64,000 nucleotides of DNA from Sinorhizobium sp. RAC02 (GTDB taxonomy: Bacteria > Pseudomonadota > Alphaproteobacteria > Rhizobiales > Rhizobiaceae). Each line of letters opens with the position of its first letter. The stretch's first letter is position 1. The DNA is taken from NCBI RefSeq assembly GCF_001713395.1, contig NZ_CP016452.1:372001-436000 (forward strand), read 5' to 3'. Positions 35,630-44,476 of the stretch are shown here, piece by piece. Under the pieces are notes generated by a model, which saw only the letters and a program-made list of their open reading frames with translations, had not been told where the DNA came from and did not search any database. The position numbers were made by a program, and so were the translations under genes.

Positions 35630-36088
35630 TCAGTCCTTCGGGCCGCGACGGCCTGTTTCGGAGGCCATTTTTACCTCGATCGCTGCGAGACCGGCTTCCA
35701 GTTGTTGCATGCCACTTGCGCCGAGAAGCATCGCCAGCTCCTGCTCATAGGCTTTGGCAAGCTCAATCATCTCTCCGTAGATGCGCTTGCCGGCGGGCGT
35801 CAGCTCCAGATGTTCGACGCGCCGGTCTTCGGCATGCTCGCTGCGCTTCAGCCAGCGCTTCTCCTCCAGCGCCCGCACGGCGCGGGATACCTTCGTCTTG
35901 TGCATGCTGGAATTGGCCCCGATCTCGGTCGCCGTCATGCGGCCGTAGGTCCCGATTGCCGCGAGTGCGCGCCATTCCGGCCGGGTCATGTGGTAGCGTG
36001 AGCGGTATTGCGCGGCAAAGCGCTGGCTTACGCGCTCGGCCGCCTGGTTGAGCCTGTAGGGCAGGAAACTCTCGAGCTTGAAGTCCAC
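35630..36088 (-). CDS. MarR family regulator of homogentisate catabolism
   Basis: 152 residues from GTG 36088 (MDFKLESFLPYRLNQAAE). A winged helix: YHMTRPEWRALAAIGTYGRMTATEIGANSSMHKTKVSRAVRALEEKRWLKRSEHAEDRRVEHLELTPAGKRIYGEM. An ATG at 36136 would put the operator inside the gene, so GTG (AAGGCG upstream) is preferred. It is divergent from hmgA with a clear palindromic operator between, so it is probably a repressor that responds to homogentisate or a related aromatic acid. Confidence 0.86.
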   Translation of the reverse strand: MDFKLESFLPYRLNQAAERVSQRFAAQYRSRYHMTRPEWRALAAIGTYGRMTATEIGANSSMHKTKVSRAVRALEEKRWLKRSEHAEDRRVEHLELTPAGKRIYGEMIELAKAYEQELAMLLGASGMQQLEAGLAAIEVKMASETGRRGPKD

Positions 36089-36103
36089 GACACGCGCCTT
36101 GAT

Positions 36104-36134
36104 GGTTACAAAATAGACAGTTACATCTGTAACC
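36104..36134. promoter_or_regulatory. MarR-type operator between marR and hmgA
   Basis: GGTTACA (36104-36110) and TGTAACC (36128-36134) are perfect arms. A third half-site gives an inner GTTACA-TC-TGTAAC palindrome (36120-36133). The pattern overlaps both divergent promoters, as expected for autoregulation plus control of hmgA. Confidence 0.72.
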
Positions 36135-36171
36135 ATATGACTATACGCACGCTTTGCGAGGAGGGCAAACC

Positions 36172-37512
36172 ATGCCGGATCATGCGACGGAGACGTCCAA
36201 CAGCCTGAAATACATGCCGGGCTTCGGCAATGATTTCGAGACGGAATCCCTGCCCGGTGCCCTGCCGCAGGGCCAGAACAGCCCGCAGAAATGCAATTAC
36301 GGGCTTTATGCCGAGCAGCTTTCCGGCTCGCCCTTCACGGCCCCGCGCGGCACCAACGAACGCTCATGGCTCTACCGCATCCGCCCGAGCGTGCGCCACA
36401 CGCGTCGTTTTTCGAACGCGAGTTATCCGCATTGGAAAACGGCGCCCTGCCTCGACGATCATTCCCTGCCGCTCGGCCAGCTGCGCTGGAACCCGTTGCC
36501 GACGACGAAGGAGACGCAGAGTTTTCTCGACGGCATGCGGACGATGACGACCGCCGGCGACGTGTTGACCCAGGTCGGCATGGCCGCGCATGCCTACACG
36601 TTCAATGCCGATATGGTGGACGACTATTTCTTCAATGCCGACGGCGAATTGCTGGTCGTGCCCCAGTTGGGTGCCATCCGCGTCTTCACCGAAATGGGCA
36701 TCATGGATGTCGAACCGCTGGAAATCTGCCTCATCCCACGCGGCATGATGTTCAAGGTCTCCCGCATCGGTGAAGGAGACACCTGGCGCGGTTACGTCTG
36801 CGAGAACTATGGCGCGAAATTCACCTTGCCGGACCGCGGGCCGATCGGCGCGAATTGCCTTGCCAACCCGCGCGACTTCAAGACCCCGGTCGCCGCCTAC
36901 GAGGACAAGGAAACGCCGTGCCGGGTGCATGTGAAATGGTGCGGGAAGTTCTACGTCACGGACATTGGCCATTCGCCGCTCGACGTCGTTGCCTGGCACG
37001 GCAACTACACGCCGTTCAAATATGACCTGCGCACCTATTCACCGGTCGGGGCGATCCTCTTCGACCATCCCGACCCGTCGATTTTCACCGTGCTGACGGC
37101 GCCGACGGAGGAGGCCGGCACGGCGAATATCGACTTCGTCATCTTCCCGCCGCGCTGGCTGGTGGCCGAGCACACCTTCCGCCCGCCGTGGTATCACCGT
37201 AATATCATGAGCGAGTTCATGGGGCTGATCCACGGCCAGTACGACGCCAAGGAAGAGGGTTTCGTGCCCGGCGGCATGAGCCTGCACAACATGATGCTGC
37301 CGCACGGGCCGGACACGACAGGCTTCGAAAAAGCCTCCAACAGCGAGTTGAAGCCCGTCAAGCTCGACCACACGATGGCCTTCATGTTCGAGACCCGTTA
37401 TCCGCAGCAGCTCACTAAGTTCGCAGCCGAACTGGAGACGTTGCAGGACAATTACCTCGACTGCTGGGATGGCCTGGAGCGCAAATTTGACGGCACGCCG
37501 GGCATCAAATGA
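36172..37512 (+). CDS. hmgA: Homogentisate 1,2-dioxygenase
   Basis: 446 residues, the usual length. It opens the homogentisate ring to maleylacetoacetate using non-heme iron in tyrosine and phenylalanine degradation. Signatures are [19 protein letters not shown] at the start and the metal-site region [32 protein letters not shown] near residues 320-360, containing the His-Glu-His ligands. ATG 36172 has a strong GCGAGGAGGG site. It is the first gene of the cluster that later contains fahA and maiA, though DUF2585 lies between them on the other strand. Confidence 0.97.
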   Translation: MPDHATETSNSLKYMPGFGNDFETESLPGALPQGQNSPQKCNYGLYAEQLSGSPFTAPRGTNERSWLYRIRPSVRHTRRFSNASYPHWKTAPCLDDHSLPLGQLRWNPLPTTKETQSFLDGMRTMTTAGDVLTQVGMAAHAYTFNADMVDDYFFNADGELLVVPQLGAIRVFTEMGIMDVEPLEICLIPRGMMFKVSRIGEGDTWRGYVCENYGAKFTLPDRGPIGANCLANPRDFKTPVAAYEDKETPCRVHVKWCGKFYVTDIGHSPLDVVAWHGNYTPFKYDLRTYSPVGAILFDHPDPSIFTVLTAPTEEAGTANIDFVIFPPRWLVAEHTFRPPWYHRNIMSEFMGLIHGQYDAKEEGFVPGGMSLHNMMLPHGPDTTGFEKASNSELKPVKLDHTMAFMFETRYPQQLTKFAAELETLQDNYLDCWDGLERKFDGTPGIK

Positions 37513-37514
37513 AG

Positions 37515-38075
37515 TTAGCCGCCCTGCCAGGCCTTTACCGCTTCCATCGGCCAGACGAGCATCAGGATGTTCAGCGCCAGTCCGTCACGGATGAGATAGA
37601 TCGTCGTCGCCTCGAAGATGACGATCAGCGCGACGCTCGCCCAGACCGGCAGGCGCGCGGCAAGGAAGAAGCCAATGACCATGGCGAGGATGTCCGCGCT
37701 CGAATTGATCACGCTATCGCCGAAATAATCGAGCGAGATCGTCGATTCACGGTAACGGTTGATGATCATGTCGGTGTTTTCGAGGATTTCCCAGGCGCAT
37801 TCCACGATGAGCGCGAGCACGAGGCGCACATTGATGCTCGCCTTGGGCAAGATCAGTGTGAAGAAGCCGAAGAACAGAATGCCGTGGATGATATGGCTCG
37901 GCGTGTACCAATCGGACAGATGTTGCGAGTTTTCCGAAGAAAAAACGACACCATGCCAGAGTTTGACATATCCGCACTTGCAGATCAGCTGCTGACCCAT
38001 CGTATAAAGGATGATGGCCGTCGCGGCGGTGAAGCCGAGGACGATCAGCAGGGAATTTCGGACCGAGCGGTTCAA
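37515..38075 (-). CDS. DUF2585 (UPF0314) membrane protein
   Basis: About 186 residues with four or five hydrophobic helices. The conserved core is ICKCGYVKLWHGVVFSSENSQHLSDWYTPSHIIHGILFFGFF, then ECAWEILENTDMIINRYRESTISLDYFGDSVINSSADILAMVIGFFLA. It is an inner-membrane protein of unknown function found across Rhizobiales. The TTG start at 38075 is chosen because AAGGAATCCCGC precedes it and no ATG is available; the start remains uncertain. It is convergent with hmgA (2 bp apart) and divergent from fahA. Confidence 0.82.
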   Translation of the reverse strand: MNRSVRNSLLIVLGFTAATAIILYTMGQQLICKCGYVKLWHGVVFSSENSQHLSDWYTPSHIIHGILFFGFFTLILPKASINVRLVLALIVECAWEILENTDMIINRYRESTISLDYFGDSVINSSADILAMVIGFFLAARLPVWASVALIVIFEATTIYLIRDGLALNILMLVWPMEAVKAWQGG

Positions 38076-38186
38076 GCGGGATTCCTTGAGAATGCGATGC
38101 GCCGTGGGAGCGGCGCACGAGGGTGGAGACAGGCGCCGGAAGATGACACAGTTTGACGGCTGCAAACAAGATCGGGAGAGACACGC

Positions 38187-39203
38187 ATGAAACTTGCGAC
38201 GCTGAAGAATTCCACCCGTGATGGCCGGTTGGTGGTCGTCTCGCGCGATCTGACGCGCTGCTCGGAAGTGGGCCATATCGCCCGCACCTTGCAGGATGCG
38301 CTGGACGACTGGGACCATGTCGCGCCGCGGCTGGGGCGTGTCGCCGAGGGGCTGGAAACCGGCTCGCAGCCGACCGCCCGTTTCCATGAGCACGACGCCG
38401 CTTCTCCCCTGCCGCGCGCCTACCAGTGGGCAGACGGCTCCGCGTACGTCAATCACGTCGAATTGGTGCGCAAGGCCCGCAATGCCGAGATGCCGGATAG
38501 TTTCTGGACGGACCCGCTGATGTACCAGGGCGGCTCCGACAGTTTTCTGGGACCGCGTGACCCCATTCTCGCCGCCGACGAGGCTTGGGGCATCGACATG
38601 GAAGGCGAAGTCGCCGTGATCGTCGGCGATGTGCCGATGGGGGCCAGCGTGGAGGAAGCGCGCGCGGCGATCAAGCTGGTCATGCTCGTCAACGATGTCT
38701 CGCTGCGCGGCCTCATCCCGGCTGAACTCGCCAAGGGCTTCGGCTTCTTCCAGTCGAAACCGTCCTCCACCTTTTCCCCCGTCGCCGTGACGCCCGATGA
38801 GCTGGGCGACGCCTGGGACGGCGGCCAGCTGCACCTGCCGCTGCTTGTCTCGATCAACGACCAAGCCTTCGGCAAGGCCAATACCGGCATCGACATGACC
38901 TTCGATTTCGGCCAGCTCGTCGCCCATGCGGCAAAGACCCGGCCGCTCGTCGCCGGTTCGATCATCGGCTCCGGCACCGTTTCCAACAAGCTCGACGGCG
39001 GGCCCGGCAAGCCGGTCTCGGAGGGTGGTGCTGGCTATTCCTGCATCGCGGAAATCCGCACTATCGAGACGATTGTCAACGGCGCTCCGAAAACGCCTTT
39101 CCTGAAATTCGGCGACACCGTGCGCATCGAGATGAAGGACAAGACGGGTCATTCGATCTTCGGCGCGATCGAGCAGACCGTACAGCAATACGAGAAGGGC
39201 TAA
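38187..39203 (+). CDS. fahA: Fumarylacetoacetate hydrolase (fumarylacetoacetase)
   Basis: 338 residues, bacterial-type FAH. The N-terminal MKLATLKNSTRDGRLVVVSRDLTRC, the metal-site stretch GIDMEGEVAVIVGDVPMGAS, and the SIIGSGTVSNKLDGGPGKP region are typical. It splits fumarylacetoacetate to fumarate and acetoacetate, the last step of tyrosine degradation. A GGGAGAG site precedes ATG 38187, and maiA follows after 3 bp. Confidence 0.95.
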   Translation: MKLATLKNSTRDGRLVVVSRDLTRCSEVGHIARTLQDALDDWDHVAPRLGRVAEGLETGSQPTARFHEHDAASPLPRAYQWADGSAYVNHVELVRKARNAEMPDSFWTDPLMYQGGSDSFLGPRDPILAADEAWGIDMEGEVAVIVGDVPMGASVEEARAAIKLVMLVNDVSLRGLIPAELAKGFGFFQSKPSSTFSPVAVTPDELGDAWDGGQLHLPLLVSINDQAFGKANTGIDMTFDFGQLVAHAAKTRPLVAGSIIGSGTVSNKLDGGPGKPVSEGGAGYSCIAEIRTIETIVNGAPKTPFLKFGDTVRIEMKDKTGHSIFGAIEQTVQQYEKG

Positions 39204-39206
39204 AGA

Positions 39207-39851
39207 GTGAACGACGACATCGTGCTCTTCGACTACTGGCGCTCCTCCGCCAGCTATCGTGTGCGCATCGCGCTCGAAAGCCTCGGCTTACCCTATCGGC
39301 GGATTTCGGTTGATCTGCTCGCGGGAGAGCAGCGTGCGCCGGAGCATCGCGCTCGAAACCCCCAGGGCCTTGTTCCGGCCCTGGTGATCGATGGGCAGAC
39401 GTTGACGCAATCCCTCGCAATCATCGAATACCTCTGCGAAACGCGCCCGGAGGCGCGTTTCCTGCCGGCCGATCCGCTCGGCCGGCAGCGAGTACGTACA
39501 CTCTCCTGCGCCATCGCCATGGAAATCCATGCCGTCTGCAACACGGGCGTCATCAACCACGTCCTGGAGATCACCGGGGGAGGGGAAGAGGCTCGCGTCG
39601 GCTGGATGAAGAAATTCATCGGCGAGGGCCTTGTGGCCGTCGAAGCGTTGCTCGACAATCCGGCAACCGGCACCTTCTGCCACGGCGACACGCCCACCAT
39701 GGCCGATTTCTGCCTTGTGCCGCAGGTCTACAATGCGGAGCGCTGGGGCGTCGACATTGCCGGCCTCACCAAAATACGGCGCATTGCGGAAACCTGCCTG
39801 GCGCTCCCGGCCTTCCTGGCGGCGCATCCGCAGGCGGTGAAACCGGCCTGA
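39207..39851 (+). CDS. maiA: Maleylacetoacetate isomerase (zeta-class glutathione S-transferase)
   Basis: 214 residues beginning with GTG. The zeta-class motif SSASYRVRIAL (residues 13-23) includes the catalytic serine-serine-cysteine-like region (here SSAS). The thioredoxin half ends with LTQSLAIIEYLCETRPEARFLPADPL, and the C-terminal helices contain DTPTMADFCLVPQVYNAERWGVD. It isomerises maleylacetoacetate to fumarylacetoacetate with glutathione, between the hmgA and fahA steps. It is co-transcribed with fahA. Confidence 0.94.
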   Translation: MNDDIVLFDYWRSSASYRVRIALESLGLPYRRISVDLLAGEQRAPEHRARNPQGLVPALVIDGQTLTQSLAIIEYLCETRPEARFLPADPLGRQRVRTLSCAIAMEIHAVCNTGVINHVLEITGGGEEARVGWMKKFIGEGLVAVEALLDNPATGTFCHGDTPTMADFCLVPQVYNAERWGVDIAGLTKIRRIAETCLALPAFLAAHPQAVKPA

Positions 39852-39880
39852 TCTTTTGGAACGGGACGCGGCATGTTATA

Positions 39881-39906
39881 TATATCCTCAGCAAGGGAAG
39901 GATATA
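39881..39906. promoter_or_regulatory. VapBC operator (inverted repeat)
   Basis: Perfect 8-bp arms TATATCCT (39881-39888) and AGGATATA (39899-39906) with a 10-base spacer end 2 bases before the vapB start. VapB-VapC complexes autoregulate through such palindromes. Confidence 0.7.
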
Positions 39907-39908
39907 CC

Positions 39909-40151
39909 ATGCCGCTCTATGTCAAGGACCAGGAGGTCGACCGGCTCGCCGAGAGACTGTCCACGCTACGCAAGGTCAGCAAGACCGAGGCGGTGCGGCA
40001 GGCGCTTGCGCATGAATTGGAGCGGGTGGAGGGCGAGCCGACACTGGTGGAAAAGGCTCTGGCTTTTGTTCGCGAACTCGATGCCAAATACCCCAAAAAA
40101 GGCCCGCCCGCCGACAAGGCCTTCATCGATAGGCTCTATGAGGACGACTGA
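39909..40151 (+). CDS. vapB: VapB family antitoxin
   Basis: 80 residues. The N-terminal MPLYVKDQEVDRLAERLSTLRKVSKTEAVRQAL resembles the ribbon-helix-helix domain of Rv0623-type VapB antitoxins. The C-terminal part (KALAFVRELDAKYPKKGPPADKAFIDRLYEDD) would wrap the toxin. It overlaps vapC by 1 bp (TGATG), the usual tight coupling. An upstream in-frame ATG at 39873 would run through the operator, so ATG 39909 is chosen. Confidence 0.86.
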   Translation: MPLYVKDQEVDRLAERLSTLRKVSKTEAVRQALAHELERVEGEPTLVEKALAFVRELDAKYPKKGPPADKAFIDRLYEDD

Positions 40152-40546
40152 TGTTCGTCGATGCGTCGGCCTTCGTTGCGATCCTAGCCTATGAGGAAGG
40201 GGCGGAGGAGCTTTTGGCGCGCCTGCAGCGAGCCGAGATCCGGTATACGTCCCCCATGGCCGTTTGGGAGACCTCACTGGCACTCGGGCGCCAGCGCCAG
40301 CTTGCGCCTATGGATGCTCTCAAACTCGTCACGGATTTCATGAAGCTGCTCTTCGTCACAGTCGAACCCGTCAATCTGGAGATTGGCGAAATGGCCGTTG
40401 GCGCTCATCAGCGCTTCGGCAAGGGCCGGCATCCGGCTGCGCTCAATTTCGGCGACTGTTTCGCCTATGCCTGCGCGCGGCAACTCGGCATGCCGTTGCT
40501 CTACAAGGGCGACGACTTTTCGCAGACGGATATCGATGCCGCATAA
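40151..40546 (+). CDS. vapC: VapC family PIN-domain toxin
   Basis: 131 residues with PIN-domain acidic residues: FVDASAFVAIL (Asp4), the AVWETSLAL region (Glu near 40), and the late LNFGDCFAYACARQLGMPLLYKGDDFSQTDI containing the last two aspartates. It is probably an RNase that cuts tRNA or rRNA unless held by VapB. Translationally coupled to vapB. All expected catalytic acids are present, so it appears intact. Confidence 0.9.
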   Translation: MFVDASAFVAILAYEEGAEELLARLQRAEIRYTSPMAVWETSLALGRQRQLAPMDALKLVTDFMKLLFVTVEPVNLEIGEMAVGAHQRFGKGRHPAALNFGDCFAYACARQLGMPLLYKGDDFSQTDIDAA

Positions 40547-40548
40547 GA

Positions 40549-40573
40549 ATCGCCCCGCACGAGGCGGGGCGAT
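40549..40573. terminator. Stem-loop between convergent vapC and gabD
   Basis: A perfect 10-bp stem ATCGCCCCGC / GCGGGGCGAT with a 5-base loop. It is 2 bp after the vapC stop and 10 bp after the gabD stop on the other strand. T-runs are short on both sides (TTCTTAT on the minus strand). Confidence 0.65.
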
Positions 40574-40582
40574 CCGAAAACA

Positions 40583-42064
40583 TCAGGCGACTTCGCCCAT
40601 GCAGACATATTTCATTTCCAGGTAGTCATCCGCACCATGGGCGGAGCCTTCACGGCCGAGGCCGGACTGCTTGATGCCGCCGAAGGGTGCGGCTTCGGAG
40701 GAAATGATGCCCGTATTCACGCCGACCATGCCGTATTCCAGCGCTTCCGCGACCTTCCAGACCTTCTTCAGGTCACCGGCGTAGAAATACGCGGCAAGGC
40801 CGAACTCTGTATCGTTCGCCTGTTCGATCACATCCTCGACCGTGTCGAAGCGGAAGAGCGGCGCGACGGGGCCGAAGGTTTCTTCCCGCGCAACCGTCAT
40901 GCCGCGCGCAACGCCCTTCAGAACGGTCGGCTCGAAGAAGGTGCCGTTGCCTTCGACGCGCTTGCCGCCGGCCACCACCGTAGCGCCCTTCGAAACGGCG
41001 TCCGCAATATGCGCCTCGACCTTTTCGATTGCTGCTTCCTCGATCAGCGGACCGATCGTCGTACCCTTGTCGAAACCGCTGCCGACGGACAGTTCGGCGA
41101 CCTTCTTTGCCAGCTTTTCGGCGAAGGCATCATAGACGTTCGACTGCACATAGAGCCGGTTGGCGCAGACGCAGGTCTGGCCAGCGTTACGGTACTTGGA
41201 GGCCATAGCGCCTTCCACGGCCGCGTCGATATTCGCGTCGTCGAAGACGATGAAGGGCGCGTTGCCGCCGAGCTCTAGGCTGACCTTCTTGATTTGGTCG
41301 GAGCACTGGCGCATCAGGATGCGGCCGACCTCGGTCGAACCTGTGAACGAGATTTTCCGGACCTTCGGATTGAAGCAGAGCTCCTTGCCGATCGCCGGGC
41401 CGTCGGTGCCGAGAATGACATTGAAGGCGCCGGCCGGGATGCCGGCCTTTTCGGCGAGCACTGCGAGGGCGATTGCCGAAAGCGGCGTCTGCTCGGCGGG
41501 CTTCGACACCACCGTGCAGCCGACGGCGAGTGCGGGGGCGACCTTGCGGGCGATCATCGCGGCCGGAAAATTCCAGGGCGTGATCGTGCCGACGACGCCG
41601 ACCGGCTGCTTGATGACGAGCATGCGCTTGTCGACGGACGGGGCAGGGATCGTCTCGCCGTTGATGCGCTTGGCTTCTTCCGCATACCATTCAACATAGG
41701 ACGCTGCGTAGAGGATTTCGCCCTTGGCTTCGGCCAGCGGCTTGCCCATTTCGGCTGTCAGGATCGCGGCCAGTTCATCGGCATTGGCGACGATGAGATC
41801 GAACCACTTGCGCAGCAGCACGCTACGGTCCTTGGCCGGGCGGGCAGCCCAGGCCGGCTGCACCTTGTAGGCAGCGTCGATGGCGGCGGCGGTTTCGTCG
41901 GCGCCCATTTCCGGCAGCGTCGCGAGTTTCTCGCCGGTCGCGGGGTTGAAGACGTCAAAGGTCTCGGCACCGTTGCCGCCGATCCAGTTGCCGTTGACGT
42001 AACCTGCATCGCGCAGGAATTCGGTCGACTTTAGGTGCTTGGTGAGAGCATCGTAGAAGGCCAT
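40583..42064 (-). CDS. gabD: Succinate-semialdehyde dehydrogenase (NADP+)
   Basis: 493 residues of the aldehyde dehydrogenase superfamily. The catalytic glutamate is in VSLELGGNAPFIVFDDA and the catalytic cysteine in RNAGQTCVCANRLYVQ. TPWNFPAAMIARKVAPALAVGCTVVSKPAEQTPLSA and the C-terminal EAAPFGGIKQSGLGREG resemble GabD of E. coli. It oxidises succinate semialdehyde from GABA to succinate. It lies 96 bp after gabT on the same strand. Confidence 0.94.
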   Translation of the reverse strand: MAFYDALTKHLKSTEFLRDAGYVNGNWIGGNGAETFDVFNPATGEKLATLPEMGADETAAAIDAAYKVQPAWAARPAKDRSVLLRKWFDLIVANADELAAILTAEMGKPLAEAKGEILYAASYVEWYAEEAKRINGETIPAPSVDKRMLVIKQPVGVVGTITPWNFPAAMIARKVAPALAVGCTVVSKPAEQTPLSAIALAVLAEKAGIPAGAFNVILGTDGPAIGKELCFNPKVRKISFTGSTEVGRILMRQCSDQIKKVSLELGGNAPFIVFDDANIDAAVEGAMASKYRNAGQTCVCANRLYVQSNVYDAFAEKLAKKVAELSVGSGFDKGTTIGPLIEEAAIEKVEAHIADAVSKGATVVAGGKRVEGNGTFFEPTVLKGVARGMTVAREETFGPVAPLFRFDTVEDVIEQANDTEFGLAAYFYAGDLKKVWKVAEALEYGMVGVNTGIISSEAAPFGGIKQSGLGREGSAHGADDYLEMKYVCMGEVA

Positions 42065-42160
42065 GATGTCGCTCCTTGCGGAAAAGAAAGGGCGTTCACC
42101 CGGAGCGTATGCCCCGGGTGTTGCCTTGGGAGGATGTGGTTCAGTCTTGCGCGTTGCCGA

Positions 42161-43438
42161 TCAGGCGGCGCGGGCTTCGATCATCGCGGCTTCGAGGATA
42201 TCGAGCGCCTCGGCGAAAACCGCGTCCTGGATGGTGATCGGCGCCAGGAAGCGGATGACGTTGCCATGCACGCCGCAGGTGAGCAGGATCAGGCCCTTTT
42301 CGAGGGCTTTCAGGCGCACCTTGTTGGCGAAGTCGGCGCTCGGCAGCTTCGTCGAAACGTCGTTGAACTCGACGGCGTTCATGAAGCCCGGTCCGCGGAT
42401 ATCGACGATTTCCGGAACCTTGTCCTGCAGAGAGGCAAGGCGCTGCTTGAGGCGCGCGCCGAGATTTTCGGCGCGGTTGCAGAGGTCTTCGTCCTTGATG
42501 ACATCAAGCACGGCATGGGCCGCCGCAACGCCGATCGGGCTGCCGGCATAGGTGCCGCCGAGGCCGCCCGGGCCGGGCGCATCCATGATTTCAGCGCGGC
42601 CGGTGACGGCAGCGATCGGGAAACCGCCGCCGAGGCCCTTGGCCATGGTCGTGATGTCGGCCGCGATGCCGTAGTGCTCCATGGCGAAGAGCTTGCCGGT
42701 GCGTGCAAATCCGGTCTGCACTTCGTCGGCGATGAGCAGGATGCCGTGCTGGTCGCAGATTTCGCGCAGCGCCTTCATGAAGGCGACCGGGACCGGGTAG
42801 AAGCCGCCTTCGCCCTGTACCGGTTCGATGATGATCGTCGCAACGCGGTTCGGATCGACGTCGGCGGCAAAAAGCTTCTTCAGCACGCCGAGCGACTGCT
42901 CGGTGGTGGTGCCGTGCATTTCGACCGGGAAGGGCGCATGGAAGACGTCGGCCGGCATGGCGCCGAAACCAACCTTGTAAGGCACGACCTTGCCGGTCAG
43001 CGCCATGCCCATGAAGGTGCGGCCGTGGAAGCCGCCGGAAAAGGCGATGACGGCCTGGCGGCCGGTGGCTGCGCGGGCGATCTTCACGGCGTTTTCGACA
43101 GCCTCGGCGCCGGTGGTGACGAAGATCGTCTTCTTGGTGAAGTTGCCGGGGGTGATGGTGTTCAGGCGCTCGGCAAGCTCGACATAGTTCTCATAGGGCA
43201 CGACCTGGTGGCAGGTGTGCGTGAAACGGTCGAGCTGCTTCTTGACGGCTTCGATGACGCGCGGATGGCGATGGCCGGTGTTGACGACGGCGATGCCGGC
43301 CGCAAAATCGATGTAGCGGTTGCCTTCCTTGTCCCAGATTTCCGCATTCTCCGCACGGTCAGCGTAGATCTGCGTGGTCATGCCGACGCCACGCGAAATG
43401 GCGGCGTTCTTGCGGTCTGTAAGGGGCGTGGCGGTCAT
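42161..43438 (-). CDS. gabT: 4-aminobutyrate aminotransferase
   Basis: 425 residues, class III aminotransferase. The PLP-binding lysine lies in DITTMAKGLGGGFPIAAVTGRAE, and LLIADEVQTGFARTGKLFAMEHYG contains the conserved Asp that contacts the cofactor. It converts GABA and 2-oxoglutarate to succinate semialdehyde and glutamate. Start ATG 43438. It is the first gene of gabTD and is divergent from the MerR-XRE-cupin regulator, with two repeated regulatory sites in its promoter. Confidence 0.94.
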   Translation of the reverse strand: MTATPLTDRKNAAISRGVGMTTQIYADRAENAEIWDKEGNRYIDFAAGIAVVNTGHRHPRVIEAVKKQLDRFTHTCHQVVPYENYVELAERLNTITPGNFTKKTIFVTTGAEAVENAVKIARAATGRQAVIAFSGGFHGRTFMGMALTGKVVPYKVGFGAMPADVFHAPFPVEMHGTTTEQSLGVLKKLFAADVDPNRVATIIIEPVQGEGGFYPVPVAFMKALREICDQHGILLIADEVQTGFARTGKLFAMEHYGIAADITTMAKGLGGGFPIAAVTGRAEIMDAPGPGGLGGTYAGSPIGVAAAHAVLDVIKDEDLCNRAENLGARLKQRLASLQDKVPEIVDIRGPGFMNAVEFNDVSTKLPSADFANKVRLKALEKGLILLTCGVHGNVIRFLAPITIQDAVFAEALDILEAAMIEARAA

Positions 43439-43473
43439 GGCGCTATCCTGAATCTGGAGGCTTCGTTCAATAA

Positions 43474-43525
43474 CTTACATTTTTTCTGCAAGCTTCTTGT
43501 GGAATTCCTACATTTTTTCTGCAAG
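43474..43525. promoter_or_regulatory. Two 17-bp direct repeats, 33 bp apart, in the gabT/regulator promoter
   Basis: TACATTTTTTCTGCAAG occurs at 43476-43492 and 43509-43525, exactly 33 bp apart (three helical turns). Including two bases on the left, each is a 19-bp partial palindrome; the first reads CTTACA-N7-TGCAAG. They lie 36-87 bp upstream of gabT and are the obvious binding sites of the adjacent regulator. Confidence 0.78.
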
Positions 43526-43651
43526 AATGCAATGGACATTTTAAGCCCGCACTATGACGGATTTTGCGGCGGCAGACCCATACTCGAAATCGAGCGCAGT
43601 CCGCCGGGAATGCTATAAAAGACACTACTACAGAATCAGGGATTTGGCGCG

Positions 43652-44467
43652 ATGGGTTCCGAGGAGCCGGTGCACTACAAGGTGGCGGAAGCCGCACGGC
43701 TCGCCGGCGTTTCGGCGTCGACGCTCAGGCTTTGGGAAACGCAGGGCCTCGTCGTGCCGGGCCGCTCGGAGACCGGCCACCGCCAATATAGCGGCGACGA
43801 CGTCGCGCGGCTGAAGCGCATCGCCTGGTTTAGGACGGAACGCGGCCTCAACCCGGCCGCCATTCGCGAGGCGCTGGAAGCCGAAGAGCCCAGTGCTGAA
43901 GCGCATTCCCCCGACGGCGAAGCGCCGCAAGGCGTCGGGCGAAAGCTGCGAAGCCTGCGCCATGCGACGGGTAAGACCCTGGAACAGGTCGCCGGCGATA
44001 TCGGTATCGCCACATCGGTGCTTTCCACCTTCGAACGCACCTCGCAGGGCGTGACCTTCCGCGTGCTGCACGACCTCGCAGCCTATTACGATACGACCGT
44101 CTCGAAACTCTCGGGCGAAGAAGAAAACGACAACCGTTCGGTTGTCAGGGCAGGGGAATGGAAGTTCTGGCCGGAAACCTCTCCGGGCGTCACCGTACAG
44201 GTTTTGGCGGACGGACGAAACATGATGGATTGCCATCGCTTCGTGCTCGCCCCCGGCGCCTCCTCCGACGGGGCCTACAAGCATGAGGGCGAGGAATTCG
44301 TACACGTGCTCTCGGGCCACATCGAAATGGTGCTGGACGGCCACGAGTTCCACGACCTCGGCCCCGGTGACAGCCTGTACTTCGAAAGCTGCCGCCGCCA
44401 CGCCTGGCGCAACCGCCACGACGGCGAGACGGTGCTGATCTGGATCAACACCCCACCGACGTTCTAG
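43652..44467 (+). CDS. MerR-XRE-cupin fusion transcriptional regulator
   Basis: 271 residues with three parts. A MerR-type winged helix is at residues 8-76 (YKVAEAARLAGVSASTLRLWETQGLVVPGRSETGHRQYSGDDV). A Cro/CI-type helix-turn-helix lies at about 93-150 (GRKLRSLRHATGKTLEQVAGDIGIATSVLSTFER). A cupin is at about 190-268 (HKYEGEEFVHVLSGHIEMVLDGHEFHDLGPGDSLYFES-like, here YKHEGEEFVHVL). XRE-cupin proteins such as PuuR sense polyamine- or GABA-related ligands; the extra MerR domain is unusual. It is divergent from gabTD and probably controls it. Two DNA-binding domains fit two operator copies. Confidence 0.88.
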   Translation: MGSEEPVHYKVAEAARLAGVSASTLRLWETQGLVVPGRSETGHRQYSGDDVARLKRIAWFRTERGLNPAAIREALEAEEPSAEAHSPDGEAPQGVGRKLRSLRHATGKTLEQVAGDIGIATSVLSTFERTSQGVTFRVLHDLAAYYDTTVSKLSGEEENDNRSVVRAGEWKFWPETSPGVTVQVLADGRNMMDCHRFVLAPGASSDGAYKHEGEEFVHVLSGHIEMVLDGHEFHDLGPGDSLYFESCRRHAWRNRHDGETVLIWINTPPTF

Positions 44468-44476
44468 CCGAAACGG

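Noticed and set aside
42035..43618. A 527-codon open frame on the plus strand across gabT
   Set aside because: It is antisense to gabT, has low-complexity composition typical of reversed GC-rich coding DNA, and shows no family resemblance.
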